A stretch of DNA of 64,000 nucleotides from Streptomyces sp. 1-11 (GCF_007176755.1 NZ_BJTV01000008.1:186001-250000); one strand, 5' to 3'; positions 25,000-34,128 are shown, numbered from the stretch's first letter. Program-made: numbers and translations. Notes: generated by a model from the letters alone, not told the origin.

Positions 25000-27603
25000 G
25001 TGCGCATCAGATCACTCCGACATCGCCTGTCACTGCTCCTGGCGGCCGCCCTCGGCGTGGCCGGCCTGACCGCGGCGCCCACCGCCACCGCGGCGGACGA
25101 CCCCGTCGCGGTCCACGGTCTCAAGGGCGAGTACTACACCCAGTCCGCCCCCGGAGCCTTCGACTTCGACCGGCTCAAGGCCACCGGCTTCGACCCGAAG
25201 CTCGACTTCGACTCCCTGGAGTCCCGCCTGAACTCGGCCACCGGCCAGTCCGACGACGTCAGCGTCCGCTGGACCGGCCGGATCGTGCCCGAGAAGACCG
25301 GCGCCACCACGTTCTCGATCATCGGCGACAACGGATTCCGCCTCTGGGTCGACGGCAAGCTCGTCATCGACCACTGGGTCGACGACTGGGACCGCGAACA
25401 GACCGGCGCTCCGGTCGAGTTGACCGCCGGCAAGGCCTACGACATCAAGGTCGAGTACTTCGAGCACTACGGGGGCTCCAACCTCCACCTGCGCTGGACC
25501 CCGCCCGGCGGCACCAAGACCGCCGTACCGCAGTCCGCGTTCCTGCTGCCCGAGGGCTACGCCTACGACGGCGCCATCGCCACCACCGTCCTGAAGGACG
25601 GCCGCACCCTGCGGCTCGACTTCGCCCAGACGCTGGCCAAGCCCGCCACGGCGCTGTCCGGCCACCTCGACGCCGTCATCGGCGGCGCCACCTGGCCGCT
25701 GGGCACCGCCCGGCTCGACCCGGACGATCCCAGAGCGCTGCTGGTCGCCCTGAAGGAACCCGTCGTCGGCAACAAGTCCGGCACCGCGCCCGGCCTCGCG
25801 GACGTCCGCTACGACGGCGAGGGCGGCCTGACGAGCAAGGACGGCAACGTTGTCAGCGCCTTCTGGAGCAGCGGCGCCAACCACTCGACCTACGAGCTGC
25901 GCACCAAGTGGGCCGACGACGTCACCCCGGCCAACGCCCACCGCGAGTACCCCAGGCCGCAGTTGACCCGTGACGCCTGGCGCAACCTCAACGGGAGCTG
26001 GCAGTTCGCCGCCGCCAAGGCGGGCGAGCAGCCGCCCGTGGGCCGCACCCTCGGCGAGCGGATCCTCGTCCCGTACCCCGTCGAGTCCCAGCTCTCGGGC
26101 ATCGAACGGCACGAGGACCGCATGTGGTACCGCCGCACCTTCACCGTCCCGGCCGGCTGGAAGATCGGTGACCACAAGCGGCTCCAGCTCAACTTCGGCG
26201 CCGTCGACTGGCAGGCCGAGGTCTACGTCAACGGCACCAAGGTCGCCGAACACAAGGGCGGCTACGACAAGTTCAGCGCCGACATCACCGACGCCCTCAA
26301 GCCCGGCCGCACCCAGGAACTGATCGTCGGCGTCTACGACCCGACGGACGCCTCGGGTGGCGAGAACCCGCCGATGGGCAAGCAGCGCCTGGACCCGAGC
26401 GGCATCTGGTACACCCCGTCGTCCGGTATCTGGCAGACCGTGTGGCTGGAGCCCGTCGCCGCCGACCACGTCGACCAGCTCAAGCTGACCCCGCACGTGG
26501 ACACCGGCACGCTCACCGTCGAACCGCAGGGCGTGCGCGACGGAGTACCGGTCACCGCGACCGCGTACGACGGCAAGCGCCAGGTGGCCACGGTCACCGG
26601 CAGCACCGGGCAGCCGCTCACCCTGAAGATCCCGAAGCCCCGTCTGTGGTCGCCGGACGACCCGTTCCTCTACGACCTCAAGGTGAAGGTCGGCGACGAC
26701 CGCGTGGGCAGCTACTTCGGTATGCGCTCCATCGCCGTGGAGAAGGTGAACGGCGTGCCGCGCACCGTCCTCAACGGCAAGCCGGTCTTCATGATGGCCA
26801 CCCTCGACCAGGGCTTCTGGCCCGACGGCCTGCACACCGCGCCCAGCGACGAGGCCCTGGCCTACGACCTGAAGATGCACAAGCGGATGGGCTTCAACTC
26901 CGTCCGCAAGCACATCAAGGTCGAGCCCGACCGCTGGTTCTACTGGGCCGACCGGCTCGGCCTGCTGGTGTGGCAGGACATGCCGGCCATGACCGCCGGG
27001 GTGAACCCGTCGACCGCCGCCCGCGCCGAGTACGAGCGGGAGATGAAGCAGATGATCGACGAGCACATCAGCAGCCCGTCGGTCGTCATGTGGGTGGTCT
27101 TCAACGAGGGCTGGGGCCAGTACGACATCGGCCGCGTCGCCTCCCAGGCCAAGGCATGGGACCCCACCCGCCTGGTGAACAACATGTCCGGCCTCAACCT
27201 GGGCGCGGACGGCGGAGCCGGCGACATCATGGACGAGCACGGCTATCCGAGCCCGGCCCTGCCCCCGCACCCGGACGGCCGGCGCGCCCTCGTCGCCGGC
27301 GAGTACGGCGGTCTCGGGCTCGCGGTGCCCGGTCACGCATGGTCGGTGCAGCAGTCGTACGTGGACGTCGACCCCAGCACCTACACCGACGACTACCTGA
27401 AGAAGCTCGGTGAGGTGCACGCGCTGGCCTGCAAGGGCGGCAACGGCGCCGTGTACACGCAGATCTCGGACGTCGAGGGCGAGCTCAACGGCCTGATGAC
27501 GTACGACCGCAAGGTGACCAAGCCCGACGTGCGGCGTCTGAAGGCGGCTCAGGACGCCCTGATCGACGACGCGTCGCGGGCGGTCGTGGCGGGCTGCGCC
27601 TGA
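25000..27603 (+). CDS. Secreted GH2 family glycosidase with a PA14 domain
   Basis: An 867-residue secreted enzyme. The GTG at 25000 has a GGGAG ribosome site and opens a signal peptide (residues 1-31, SLLLAAALGVAGLTAAPTAT). Residues 35-190 are a PA14 carbohydrate-binding domain (GLKGEYYTQSAPGAF; FSIIGDNGFRLWVDGKLVID; GSNLHLRWTPPG). GH2 follows: sugar-binding jelly roll (ILVPYPVESQLSGIERHEDR; MWYRRTFTVPAGW), immunoglobulin-like part, then a TIM barrel from about 590. The acid/base is Glu703 in VVFNEGWGQYD and the nucleophile Glu768 in VAGEYGG. GH2 includes beta-galactosidases, glucuronidases, mannosidases and galactofuranosidases. Beside a YtfQRT-YjfF transporter, galactofuranosidase or arabinosidase is the best guess, but it is inferred from context. 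Confidence 0.9.
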   Translation: MRIRSLRHRLSLLLAAALGVAGLTAAPTATAADDPVAVHGLKGEYYTQSAPGAFDFDRLKATGFDPKLDFDSLESRLNSATGQSDDVSVRWTGRIVPEKTGATTFSIIGDNGFRLWVDGKLVIDHWVDDWDREQTGAPVELTAGKAYDIKVEYFEHYGGSNLHLRWTPPGGTKTAVPQSAFLLPEGYAYDGAIATTVLKDGRTLRLDFAQTLAKPATALSGHLDAVIGGATWPLGTARLDPDDPRALLVALKEPVVGNKSGTAPGLADVRYDGEGGLTSKDGNVVSAFWSSGANHSTYELRTKWADDVTPANAHREYPRPQLTRDAWRNLNGSWQFAAAKAGEQPPVGRTLGERILVPYPVESQLSGIERHEDRMWYRRTFTVPAGWKIGDHKRLQLNFGAVDWQAEVYVNGTKVAEHKGGYDKFSADITDALKPGRTQELIVGVYDPTDASGGENPPMGKQRLDPSGIWYTPSSGIWQTVWLEPVAADHVDQLKLTPHVDTGTLTVEPQGVRDGVPVTATAYDGKRQVATVTGSTGQPLTLKIPKPRLWSPDDPFLYDLKVKVGDDRVGSYFGMRSIAVEKVNGVPRTVLNGKPVFMMATLDQGFWPDGLHTAPSDEALAYDLKMHKRMGFNSVRKHIKVEPDRWFYWADRLGLLVWQDMPAMTAGVNPSTAARAEYEREMKQMIDEHISSPSVVMWVVFNEGWGQYDIGRVASQAKAWDPTRLVNNMSGLNLGADGGAGDIMDEHGYPSPALPPHPDGRRALVAGEYGGLGLAVPGHAWSVQQSYVDVDPSTYTDDYLKKLGEVHALACKGGNGAVYTQISDVEGELNGLMTYDRKVTKPDVRRLKAAQDALIDDASRAVVAGCA

Positions 27604-27676
27604 CCCCCGGGCAGCGGCGGCGGGCGCCTCCCCGCGAACCGTCGCACCGCTGCCCGCAGTCGCCGCCGTGACCGTC

Positions 27677-27724
27677 CCCGGCCCGGTCCGCACGCCGCAT
27701 CGACGGCGGGCGGACCGGGCCGGG
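27677..27724 (+). terminator. Terminator-like hairpin after the GH2 gene
   Basis: CCCGGCCCGGTCCGC at 27677-27691 pairs perfectly with GCGGACCGGGCCGGG at 27710-27724, with an 18-base loop. It begins 74 bases after the stop. Confidence 0.65.
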
Positions 27725-27823
27725 CCCGCACGGGCCGAGGAACGGGCGGTTCGGTGCGTCTGCCTCGCCGCGCAGGGGGCAGACGGGGCAGGGAACGGAA
27801 CTTCTCAGGAGAGGAATCCACCC

Positions 27824-27991
27824 ATGCTCGGCATAGGCGCGGCAGTACTTTTCTTCATCGCGTTCCTCATCAACGCGGCGGATCTCAGCACCAACCACGC
27901 GTTCTCCTCGGTCAACGTCATGCTGCTGGGGCTGACCGCACTGGCGCTGCACGTGGCGGGTATCGGCTCCGGCTGGTCCCGCAGACGCTGA
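27824..27991 (+). CDS. Small two-helix membrane protein
   Basis: A 55-residue protein with a CAGGAGAGG ribosome site. Two hydrophobic segments, LGIGAAVLFFIAFLINAADL and VNVMLLGLTALALHVAGI, are joined by a short polar loop. It ends in WSRRR, which would place the C-terminus in the cytoplasm. This length and layout is common in Streptomyces, but no role is known. Confidence 0.7.
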   Translation: MLGIGAAVLFFIAFLINAADLSTNHAFSSVNVMLLGLTALALHVAGIGSGWSRRR

Positions 27992-28004
27992 GCGCCCGTA
28001 CCGA

Positions 28005-28037
28005 GACCGGCCGGTGACGCATCGTCGCCGGCCGGTC
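28005..28037. terminator. Bidirectional terminator between convergent genes
   Basis: GACCGGCCGGTGACG and CGTCGCCGGCCGGTC form a 15-bp stem (one G-U pair) with a 3-base loop. It lies between the small membrane protein and the convergent methyltransferase. Confidence 0.8.
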
Positions 28038-28044
28038 CCGCGTC

Positions 28045-28878
28045 TCAGGGCCGCCGTCCCCAGGCCATCAGCATGCCGGGACCCAGTTCGGCGAACCCGG
28101 GCGATGCGAGGTAGGCGAGCGCCTCGTCGACGACGGCGCCGTCGACGAGGCCGGTCTCCTCCAGATCCGGCCGCATCCGGCTCCACGTCTCGGACCAGAA
28201 GGCGGCGAGCGGGCTGCCCGCGACCAGCGGCGGGCAGTAGAGCTCGGCGGCGACGTCGCGCAGCCCCTCCTCCCGCAGGAAGCGCGGGTACGCCGGGACG
28301 GAGGAGGTGTCGGTGCCGATCGTCGACTTCAGGGCCCGCCACATGGCGTCCATGACCCGGCGGTAGGCGGAGGAGGCGTCCTGCGGATCCGCCACCTCGA
28401 CGGCGTCGGCGAGCACCAGCAGGCCTCCGGGGTTGAGCCATCCGGCGAGCCGGGAGATGATCGCGCGGCGCTCGCGCAGGTGCATGAGGACGAACCGGGC
28501 GTGGATCAGGTCGAAGGTGCCGGGCGCCAGGCTCTCGTCCGTGAGGTCGGCGGTCAGCACCCGGACCCGGGGATCGACCAGTCCGGCCAGGCCGCCGGTG
28601 TCCCGGTCCAGCGCGACGACCTCCGCCGCTCCCGGCTCCTCGAGCAGCCAGCGGGTCACCGTGCCGGTGCCGGCTCCCACGTCCAGGCAGCGGCTGCCGT
28701 GCGCCACGCCGAGCGCCCGGAGCCGGCCGGTGGTGACGGGGTCGTAGGCCAGTGCGGCCGCGTCGATCCGCTCGGCCTCCCCGGGATGCTTCGGCTCGAA
28801 GAGGTCCTCCCCGTAGTGCCCGTCGCCGTGATGCCCGCCGCCGGCCGGACCGCCGGGCGCGGGCGAACCGGCCGTCAC
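28045..28878 (-). CDS. SAM-dependent methyltransferase
   Basis: A 277-residue class I methyltransferase starting at the GTG at 28878. After a Gly/His-rich lead comes the SAM fold: CLDVGAGTGTVTRWLLEEPG (motif I), VVALDRDT at the acidic strand end, FDLIHARFVLMHLRERRAII (motif IV region) and GWLNPGGLLVLADAVEV. It matches the UbiE/MenG-like small-molecule methyltransferases, with the catalytic partner domain at about 170-260. The substrate is unknown. It stands alone with a bidirectional terminator at its 3' end. Confidence 0.85.
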   Translation of the reverse strand: MTAGSPAPGGPAGGGHHGDGHYGEDLFEPKHPGEAERIDAAALAYDPVTTGRLRALGVAHGSRCLDVGAGTGTVTRWLLEEPGAAEVVALDRDTGGLAGLVDPRVRVLTADLTDESLAPGTFDLIHARFVLMHLRERRAIISRLAGWLNPGGLLVLADAVEVADPQDASSAYRRVMDAMWRALKSTIGTDTSSVPAYPRFLREEGLRDVAAELYCPPLVAGSPLAAFWSETWSRMRPDLEETGLVDGAVVDEALAYLASPGFAELGPGMLMAWGRRP

Positions 28879-29190
28879 CGCCCCTGCCGGTGTCCGGGCG
28901 CGCCGGTCTCCCGCGGGATGCCGCGGGCCCGGGGCGGGGGCGCCGGCGGTCCGGCGGGGGAGGTCTCGATCGGCATGCGGCGAGCGTCCGCGAGGATGCC
29001 GCGGCTGTCAATCGACACGCCTGCCGGCAGGCCGGAACTACCGCCGAAGGGCCGTGGCGCCGCGCCGGTCCGGGCGGGTACGGCCGGAGCCGGCGGCACG
29101 CGCGGGCCGGCGCCCGGCCCCGGGAATATCCCGGCCGGTCGCGACCTTAGGCTGGAGGAACGTACAAGCAGCAGGGCGAGGGAGCGAGCG
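28879..29190. other. Intergenic stretch between divergent genes
   Basis: About 310 bases between the methyltransferase and msrA starts, so both promoters are here. I recognise no operator palindrome or riboswitch. Confidence 0.4.
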
Positions 29191-29712
29191 ATGACAGTGG
29201 GAACCCAGCGAGCCGTACTGGCCGGCGGCTGTTTCTGGGGCATGCAGGACCTGATCCGCAAGCAGCCCGGCGTCGTGTCGACACGGGTCGGCTACTCCGG
29301 CGGTGACACGCCCCACGCCACCTACCGCAACCACGGCGACCACGCCGAGGCCATCGAGATCCTCTTCGATCCCGCGGCCACGAGCTACCGCGACATCCTG
29401 GAGTTCTTCTTCCAGATCCACGACCCGACGACGCAGGACCGCCAGGGCAACGACATCGGGCGCAGCTACCGGTCCGCCATCTACTACGCGGACGAGGAGC
29501 AGCACCGCGTCGCGGTGGACACGATCGCCGACGTCGAGGCGAGCGGACTGTGGCCGGGCAAGGTGGTCACCGAGGTGGAGCCCGTCGGCGACTTCTGGGA
29601 GGCCGAGCCCGAGCACCAGGACTACCTGGAGCGCTACCCGAACGGCTACACCTGCCACTTCCCGCGCCCCGGCTGGAAGCTGCCGCGCCGGGCTTCCTCC
29701 ACGGCGAACTGA
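29191..29712 (+). CDS. msrA: Peptide-methionine (S)-S-oxide reductase
   Basis: A 173-residue MsrA. The catalytic Cys14 is in VLAGGCFWGMQDLIRKQPGV, the invariant GCFWG. Further signatures are STRVGYSGGDTPHATYRNHG and HAEAIEILFDPAATSYRDIL, then FFQIHDPTTQDRQGNDIGRS, which complete the sulfoxide-binding site. The enzyme reduces oxidised methionine in proteins in the cytoplasm, with thioredoxin as recycling reductant. The C-terminus (GYTCHFPRPGWKLP) contains only one candidate resolving Cys. Monocistronic, with a hairpin after it. Confidence 0.95.
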   Translation: MTVGTQRAVLAGGCFWGMQDLIRKQPGVVSTRVGYSGGDTPHATYRNHGDHAEAIEILFDPAATSYRDILEFFFQIHDPTTQDRQGNDIGRSYRSAIYYADEEQHRVAVDTIADVEASGLWPGKVVTEVEPVGDFWEAEPEHQDYLERYPNGYTCHFPRPGWKLPRRASSTAN

Positions 29713-29721
29713 GTCCGGTCC

Positions 29722-29769
29722 ACGGCCGTGAGCCCGGTTCACCGGTGGTGAGCCCGGTTCACGGCCGTC
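29722..29769 (+). terminator. Large hairpin after msrA, containing a repeated 15-bp near-palindrome
   Basis: GTGAGCCCGGTTCAC occurs at 29728-29742 and again at 29748-29762. The flanks ACGGCCGTGAG and TTCACGGCCGT make the whole block an inverted repeat of about 22 bp arms with three mismatches. It may end msrA transcription; the near-palindromes could alternatively be protein sites. Confidence 0.55.
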
Positions 29770-29940
29770 GTCCGTTTTCGTGGTGCTGATGCCGCGGGCA
29801 GTCCTGACCTGGGGGAAAGGGGCAGTCGCAAGGAGTCATGACCTGGCTCCCACCCGTGAGCGCCTGAGCGCCTGTGGGCAGCTTCGGCAGAGCGGCCGGG
29901 TGACGGGACGGGATCAATGTGAGACTGGGGGAGTGAGGGG

Positions 29941-31158
29941 GTGATCCCCGTGTCGGACCCATTTCACGGGTCCGCCCATCCCGGGCCCGTGCTGGACGAG
30001 AGCCGGCTGGAGCAGCTGATAACCGAGGCGCAGACGGCCCTGCCGGTCGAATTGCCCGCACTGGCCAACCAATGCGCTTCGGCCGTCGGACTGGACACAG
30101 CGCAGATCTACCTGGCCGACCTGCAACAACGGCTGCTCATCCCACTCGAAGAGACTTCGGAACCGCTGCTGGTGGACCATTCGTCGGCCGGCTGGGCCTA
30201 TCGCACACTCTCCCCGCGCGTGGCGGAATCCGCCGACAGTCTGATGGTCTGGATACCTCTCGTCGACGGCGCGGAGCGGCTCGGCGTGCTGGGTGTGGGA
30301 ACCGCCTCGCTCGACAGCGTACTGATGCGCCGCAGCCGGATGCTGGCCCATCTGTTCGCCATGCTGATCACGTCCAAGCGTGCCTACAGCGACTGGCTCG
30401 TCGCCCGCACCCGCACCACGCCCATGCAATTGCCCGCGGAGATGGTGCGCGCCTTCATGCCGCCGCGCACCATCGGATCCAGCAGATGCGTCTCGACGGC
30501 GGTTCTCGAACCGGCGTACGAGATAGCCGGTGATGCCTTCGATCACTCGGTGATCAAGAACAAACTGAACTCCGCGATCCTCGACGCCATGGGCCATGAT
30601 CTGACGGCCGGCCTGACCGTCTCGGTCGCGATGGCCGCGGCGCGCAACGCCCGCCGCCGCGGTGCTTCCCTGGTCGACGTCGTCAGCTCCGTCGACCAGG
30701 CGCTCGCCCAGTGGCTGCCCGACCACTTCTGCACCGGAGTGCTGAGCCAGTTCGACGCGGAGACCGGGCTGCTGCGCTGGGCCAACTGCGGTCACCCACC
30801 ACCGCTGCTGATCCGCGCCGGCAAGGTTCTGGCCGGTGCGCTGGACAGTCCTCCGCAGCCGCCGCTGGGGCTGGCCGGCTCACTCGCCCCGGCGGAACGG
30901 CAGGTGCAGGAGACGGAACTCGAACCGGACGACTGCGTCCTGCTCTACAGCGACGGCGTCGTGGAGGCCCGGGACGCGAGCGGTGGAGAGTTCGGTCTCG
31001 ACCGGTTCACCGACTTCATCATCCGGTCCAACGCCGCCGGCGAGCGCCCGGCGGAGGTACTGCGGCTGCTCATCCACGCCATCCTCGACTACCAGGGCAA
31101 CCAGCTGCGGGACGACGCGACCATCCTGCTCTTCGAATGGCGCGCCCAATCCCACTGA
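29941..31158 (+). CDS. GAF-domain PP2C-type (SpoIIE-like) phosphatase
   Basis: A 405-residue cytoplasmic protein starting at the GTG at 29941. Residues 20-160 form a GAF-like sensor (LPALANQCASAVGLDTAQIY; MVWIPLVDGAERLGVLGVGT). Residues 190-402 are a PP2C/SpoIIE phosphatase with the metal-binding acids EIAGDAFDHS, ILDAMGHDLTAGLTVSVAM, LLYSDGVVEARDASGG and RDDATILLF. This RsbU/SpoIIE family dephosphorylates anti-anti-sigma factors and so turns on alternative sigma factors. Streptomyces has many copies; the partner is not in this window. There is no membrane segment. Confidence 0.92.
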   Translation: MIPVSDPFHGSAHPGPVLDESRLEQLITEAQTALPVELPALANQCASAVGLDTAQIYLADLQQRLLIPLEETSEPLLVDHSSAGWAYRTLSPRVAESADSLMVWIPLVDGAERLGVLGVGTASLDSVLMRRSRMLAHLFAMLITSKRAYSDWLVARTRTTPMQLPAEMVRAFMPPRTIGSSRCVSTAVLEPAYEIAGDAFDHSVIKNKLNSAILDAMGHDLTAGLTVSVAMAAARNARRRGASLVDVVSSVDQALAQWLPDHFCTGVLSQFDAETGLLRWANCGHPPPLLIRAGKVLAGALDSPPQPPLGLAGSLAPAERQVQETELEPDDCVLLYSDGVVEARDASGGEFGLDRFTDFIIRSNAAGERPAEVLRLLIHAILDYQGNQLRDDATILLFEWRAQSH

Positions 31159-31239
31159 CGCGGCACCGGGTTGAGCCCAATCGGCTCGCGATCGCGCTCC
31201 GTGGCAGCATGCCCGCCCGATGTGCTCCTGACCGACCGC

Positions 31240-31267
31240 GGCCGCACTCCACGCTGGGAGCGCGGCC
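31240..31267. terminator. Terminator between convergent genes
   Basis: GGCCGCACTCC pairs with GGGAGCGCGGCC (one mismatch, 5-base loop). It lies between the phosphatase and the convergent VOC gene. Confidence 0.65.
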
Positions 31268-31281
31268 CTCGGCGCATGTGG

Positions 31282-31671
31282 TTATGAGGTCCAGCCGCCG
31301 TACGGCACGGTGATGAGTTCCATGGCGTGGCCCGCCGGGTCCATGAAGTACACGCCGCGGCCACCGTCGTTGTGGTTGATCGTGCCGGGCTGCTGCCGGC
31401 GGGGGTCGGCGTAGTGCTCGATGCCGCGCTCTCTGATCTTCGCGTACGCCGCGTCGAACTCCTCCTCGGAGATCAGGAAGGCGTAGTGCTGGGGGGTGAT
31501 GCTGTCCGCGGGGACGGTGGCGAAGTCCAGGGTGACGCCGTTGCTCAGGGCGACCGCGACGAACGGACCCCACTCGGCGGTGATCTCAAGACCGAGCAGG
31601 TTCGCGAAGAATTCCGCGGACTCCCGGTTGTCCCGGGCGTGGACGATGGTGTGGTTCAACTCGACTGACAA
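31282..31671 (-). CDS. VOC (glyoxalase/dioxygenase fold) protein
   Basis: A 129-residue protein with one VOC domain of two beta-alpha-beta-beta-beta units: ELNHTIVHARDNRESAEFFA, NLLGLEITAEWGPFVAVALS, then GVYFMDPAGHAMELITVPYG. The metal-ligand positions His5 and Glu near the C-terminus (MELIT) are present. The chosen start is the TTG at 31671, with GGAGG eight bases upstream. VOC proteins act as glyoxalases, ring-cleaving dioxygenases or antibiotic-binding resistance proteins; nothing here decides which. The gene is alone and intact. Confidence 0.88.
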   Translation of the reverse strand: MSVELNHTIVHARDNRESAEFFANLLGLEITAEWGPFVAVALSNGVTLDFATVPADSITPQHYAFLISEEEFDAAYAKIRERGIEHYADPRRQQPGTINHNDGGRGVYFMDPAGHAMELITVPYGGWTS

Positions 31672-31824
31672 GGAATGCCTCCGAAGGCATGTCCCGACAC
31701 CTCCATGCCTCACCCGGCCGGTGACCGACACGCGATGTCGCCGTCCATCCTAGTCGCGCAGCCATCCGAGGCCGGCCCTTTTCACGCGCCGCCACCACCC
31801 TGCGGTCCCCGGTGACCGTTGGCC

Positions 31825-32037
31825 CTACTCGTAAGTGGACAGGGCCAGCCCCAGACCGAAGAAGGTGGGGGCCCATTCTCCGACGAAGATGCCCCACCGG
31901 TCGGCGCGCTCCTCGCCCTTCTTCTCCACCTGGAGGGAGGCGGCCCAGGAGATGACGGACAGACCGATGGAGACGAATGCGGCGGTGTAGGCGTGCTCGG
32001 CCCGGATGCCGGATTCGTGCAGCTTCTTGACGATCAT
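31825..32037 (-). CDS. Small single-helix membrane protein
   Basis: A 70-residue protein with a GGGAGCGAAC ribosome site before the ATG at 32037. The N-terminus is basic (MIVKKLHESGIRAEHAYTAA). A hydrophobic segment follows (FVSIGLSVISWAASLQVE), then a charged loop (KKGEERADRWG) and a shorter one (WAPTFFGLGLALSTYE), so there are one or two membrane passes. Resembles small envelope proteins of Streptomyces; no role known. Confidence 0.7.
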   Translation of the reverse strand: MIVKKLHESGIRAEHAYTAAFVSIGLSVISWAASLQVEKKGEERADRWGIFVGEWAPTFFGLGLALSTYE

Positions 32038-32306
32038 CGCAGGTTCGCTCCCTGGCTCGGCCGAAGTGATAGTCCAGCCTCAGGGCAGCCGGCCGGAGTC
32101 CGCGAGTGCTGAGGGGCCATTCGGTCCACGCGTGCGCACGGCGTCGTCCTGTGCCGGCGAGCCGCGCTGCGACGCCTGCGCCGGGTCACTCGGGTGATCG
32201 TGTGCCGGCCCGCCACACGGCACCTGGTCGCGGCGGCAGCGGCGAGGCAGGACCGTCACCGGCGGCCGCGCGGGCGCCGCTGCCTCCCGCCGCGGGCCCC
32301 CGGTCC

Positions 32307-33098
32307 TCAACCGGCGTAGGGCCCACGGACGATGCTCTTGCCGGAGTGATCGGGCTTGCCGTTGTAGGGCTGTACGGAGACGTCGACGACCGAGTACTCC
32401 CTGAGGTCGATGTTCTCCGGCACCGGCAGGACGGCCTTTCCGTCCGGGTCCAGGGCCCCCATGGACACGAGCTTCGTGTGGGAGCGGTCCATGAGCCACA
32501 CCTCGAAGTAGCCCGAGGTCATGGGAAGCCCCTTGACCTGGACGGTCAGGCTGCGGTGCGCTCCCGTACCGCGGAGACTCGCGTAGCCCGTCGACGCGGG
32601 TCGCAGGGAGTCGAGCGCCCTGGTGCGGGCGGCGGCCGTCTCGCCGGCCCCGCGAGTCACCCACCACGTGACCGCGCTCCCCGCCGTGGCGCCGAGCAGT
32701 GCCGCGCACGCGGCCAGGACGACACTGAAGCGCGCTCGGCGCGAAAGCAGCGGCCGACGCGCTGCTCGTGGGGTGGGCGCACCGCGTTCGGCGGGAGAGC
32801 CGACGCGCTCTTCCTTCTCCGCGGGGACCGCGTCAGGTGCTTCGCCGACTGCGGTGACAGCGCCGGCAGGCGCTCGCGTGAGGGCGAGTTCGGTCGCGAT
32901 CCCGGTCCACAACTCCGCGGGTGGCTGGAGGAGTCCGATGTCTTCGGACTCCGGCGCCCGAGCCGCCGTGACGACGCGCCGGAGCGCTTCGAGTTCACCG
33001 CGACAGGCCGGACAGGTCCGCAGGTGGAGGTCGTCGCTGCCTGAAGGGAGCTCTCCGAGCGCCATCAGGGCCAGCGTCCCCTCATCAGTGTGCTTCAC
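32307..33098 (-). CDS. RskA-type anti-sigma factor
   Basis: A 263-residue membrane anti-sigma factor. The zinc-binding anti-sigma motif is His25, Cys29, Cys32 in DLHLRTCPACRGELEALRR. A cytoplasmic linker leads to one membrane helix at about residues 125-150 (FSVVLAACAALLGATAGSAV). The outside part is an RskA domain (SLTVQVKGLPMTSGYFEVWL; ALDPDGKAVLPVPENIDL). It holds the sigma factor inactive until a signal outside triggers release, probably by proteolysis. The gene overlaps the end of the sigma factor gene by 14 bases, ensuring equal expression. Confidence 0.93.
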   Translation of the reverse strand: MKHTDEGTLALMALGELPSGSDDLHLRTCPACRGELEALRRVVTAARAPESEDIGLLQPPAELWTGIATELALTRAPAGAVTAVGEAPDAVPAEKEERVGSPAERGAPTPRAARRPLLSRRARFSVVLAACAALLGATAGSAVTWWVTRGAGETAAARTRALDSLRPASTGYASLRGTGAHRSLTVQVKGLPMTSGYFEVWLMDRSHTKLVSMGALDPDGKAVLPVPENIDLREYSVVDVSVQPYNGKPDHSGKSIVRGPYAG

Positions 33099-33699
33099 CG
33101 TCCACCTCCAGTCGATGCTTCAAGCGCATCATCCCGCGCCGTGTATGACTCTTGACCGTTCCCAGCGGCATGCCCGTCCGCTCGGCGATCTGCGACTGGC
33201 TCAAGTCGTCGTAGAACGCCATTCTCAGCACTGTCTGCTGAGGCGCGGGCAACTGGACGAGCTCGTCCATGACCACGATGTGGTCGACCACCGCATCCGC
33301 TGCCGCGGCGGAGTTCGCCTCGTCGCCGGGAGACGCGAACGTGGCGACGGCATCGTGGTTCCGCAGATTCCGCGACCGTCGCTCCAGTGCGTCGGCGATC
33401 TTCTTGTGCGTGATGCCCACGAGCCACGTCTTGAGCGAGCCACGGTCGTGATCGAAGCCCTGACGGCCCCTCCACGCTCCGACGAACACCTGCTGGGTGA
33501 CATCCTTGGCCTCTTCGGAATCACCGAGCTTGCGGAAGGCGATGGTGAACAGCAGAGCTCCCCAGCGCCGGTAAGCCTCGGTCAGACACGCCTCATCCCC
33601 CTCGGCGAAGCCTTGGGCCAGCAGATCGTCGGACCATGGTCCGGTCACCGTCGCGGCTCCAGCCGCCAGTACCTCAGACCCGGGCCAGAGCGCCGTCAT
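33085..33699 (-). CDS. ECF RNA polymerase sigma factor, SigK-like
   Basis: A 204-residue ECF sigma factor. Sigma region 2 (about residues 25-95): LTEAYRRWGALLFTIAFRKL, then EEAKDVTQQVFVGAWRG and FDHDRGSLKTWLVGITHKKI. Region 4 (about 145-195): LPAPQQTVLRMAFYDDLSQS, then QIAERTGMPLGTVKSHTRRG. The partner anti-sigma factor is of the RskA type, which fits the SigK group. The target promoter sequence cannot be read with certainty. The divergent secreted protein at 34129 is the most likely local target. Confidence 0.93.
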   Translation of the reverse strand: MTALWPGSEVLAAGAATVTGPWSDDLLAQGFAEGDEACLTEAYRRWGALLFTIAFRKLGDSEEAKDVTQQVFVGAWRGRQGFDHDRGSLKTWLVGITHKKIADALERRSRNLRNHDAVATFASPGDEANSAAAADAVVDHIVVMDELVQLPAPQQTVLRMAFYDDLSQSQIAERTGMPLGTVKSHTRRGMMRLKHRLEVDGEAH

Positions 33700-34128
33700 C
33701 GGTCCACTCCTCCCTGGTCCATTTCCGCAGGGAGTTCCCCGGCCCGGGCCTGCTCATGAAACACCGCCGATTTCAGCATCCGTGCCCACGAGGACCCCGT
33801 TCGCGGGCCCGTGCCGTGCCAACGCCCATGACGGCCTTCCTTCCAGCCTGAGATCCAGTGGATGAGTCGAAAAGCGATTCCGCTCCTGAGCCCGTTTCGG
33901 TTGCGGAGTTCCGAAACGGTCAAGAAGGGCCAGGGCTTCAGCGCCGACGGCAACTCCCTGCAGCTGGGGATGAGGCAACTCCCCGATGCTGCGGATCAGG
34001 TGCGAGTCGGACCCATCCTCCGCGGGCGAACCGCTGGGCTGTCGGCTGCATCCACTCCCGCGGCGGTGGCGGAATACGTCCCCGTCATCCGCTTCACCCG
34101 GTACAACACGGCTCAGGAGTGAACTGCC
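33700..34128. other. Divergent intergenic stretch of the sigma factor and secreted protein
   Basis: A 429-base region carrying promoters for both genes. A plus-strand frame (33862-34122) that ends six bases before the secreted-protein start has a plausible but unrecognised translation (GADGNSLQL-like stretches, no signal), so I treat it as leader sequence. No clear palindrome. Confidence 0.4.

Noticed and set aside
23734..27603. A single frame extending from 23734 into the GH2 gene
   Set aside because: The upstream part runs antisense through the LacI gene; the real start has a ribosome site and a signal peptide at 25000.
29728..29762. PHO box read from repeated GTTCAC near msrA
   Set aside because: The repeats are 20 bases apart rather than the 11-base unit of a PHO box, and they fit better as inverted repeats in a hairpin.
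33862..34122. Small gene in front of the secreted protein at 34129
   Set aside because: No recognisable domain, no good ribosome site, and codon use unlike the neighbours; treated as leader sequence.
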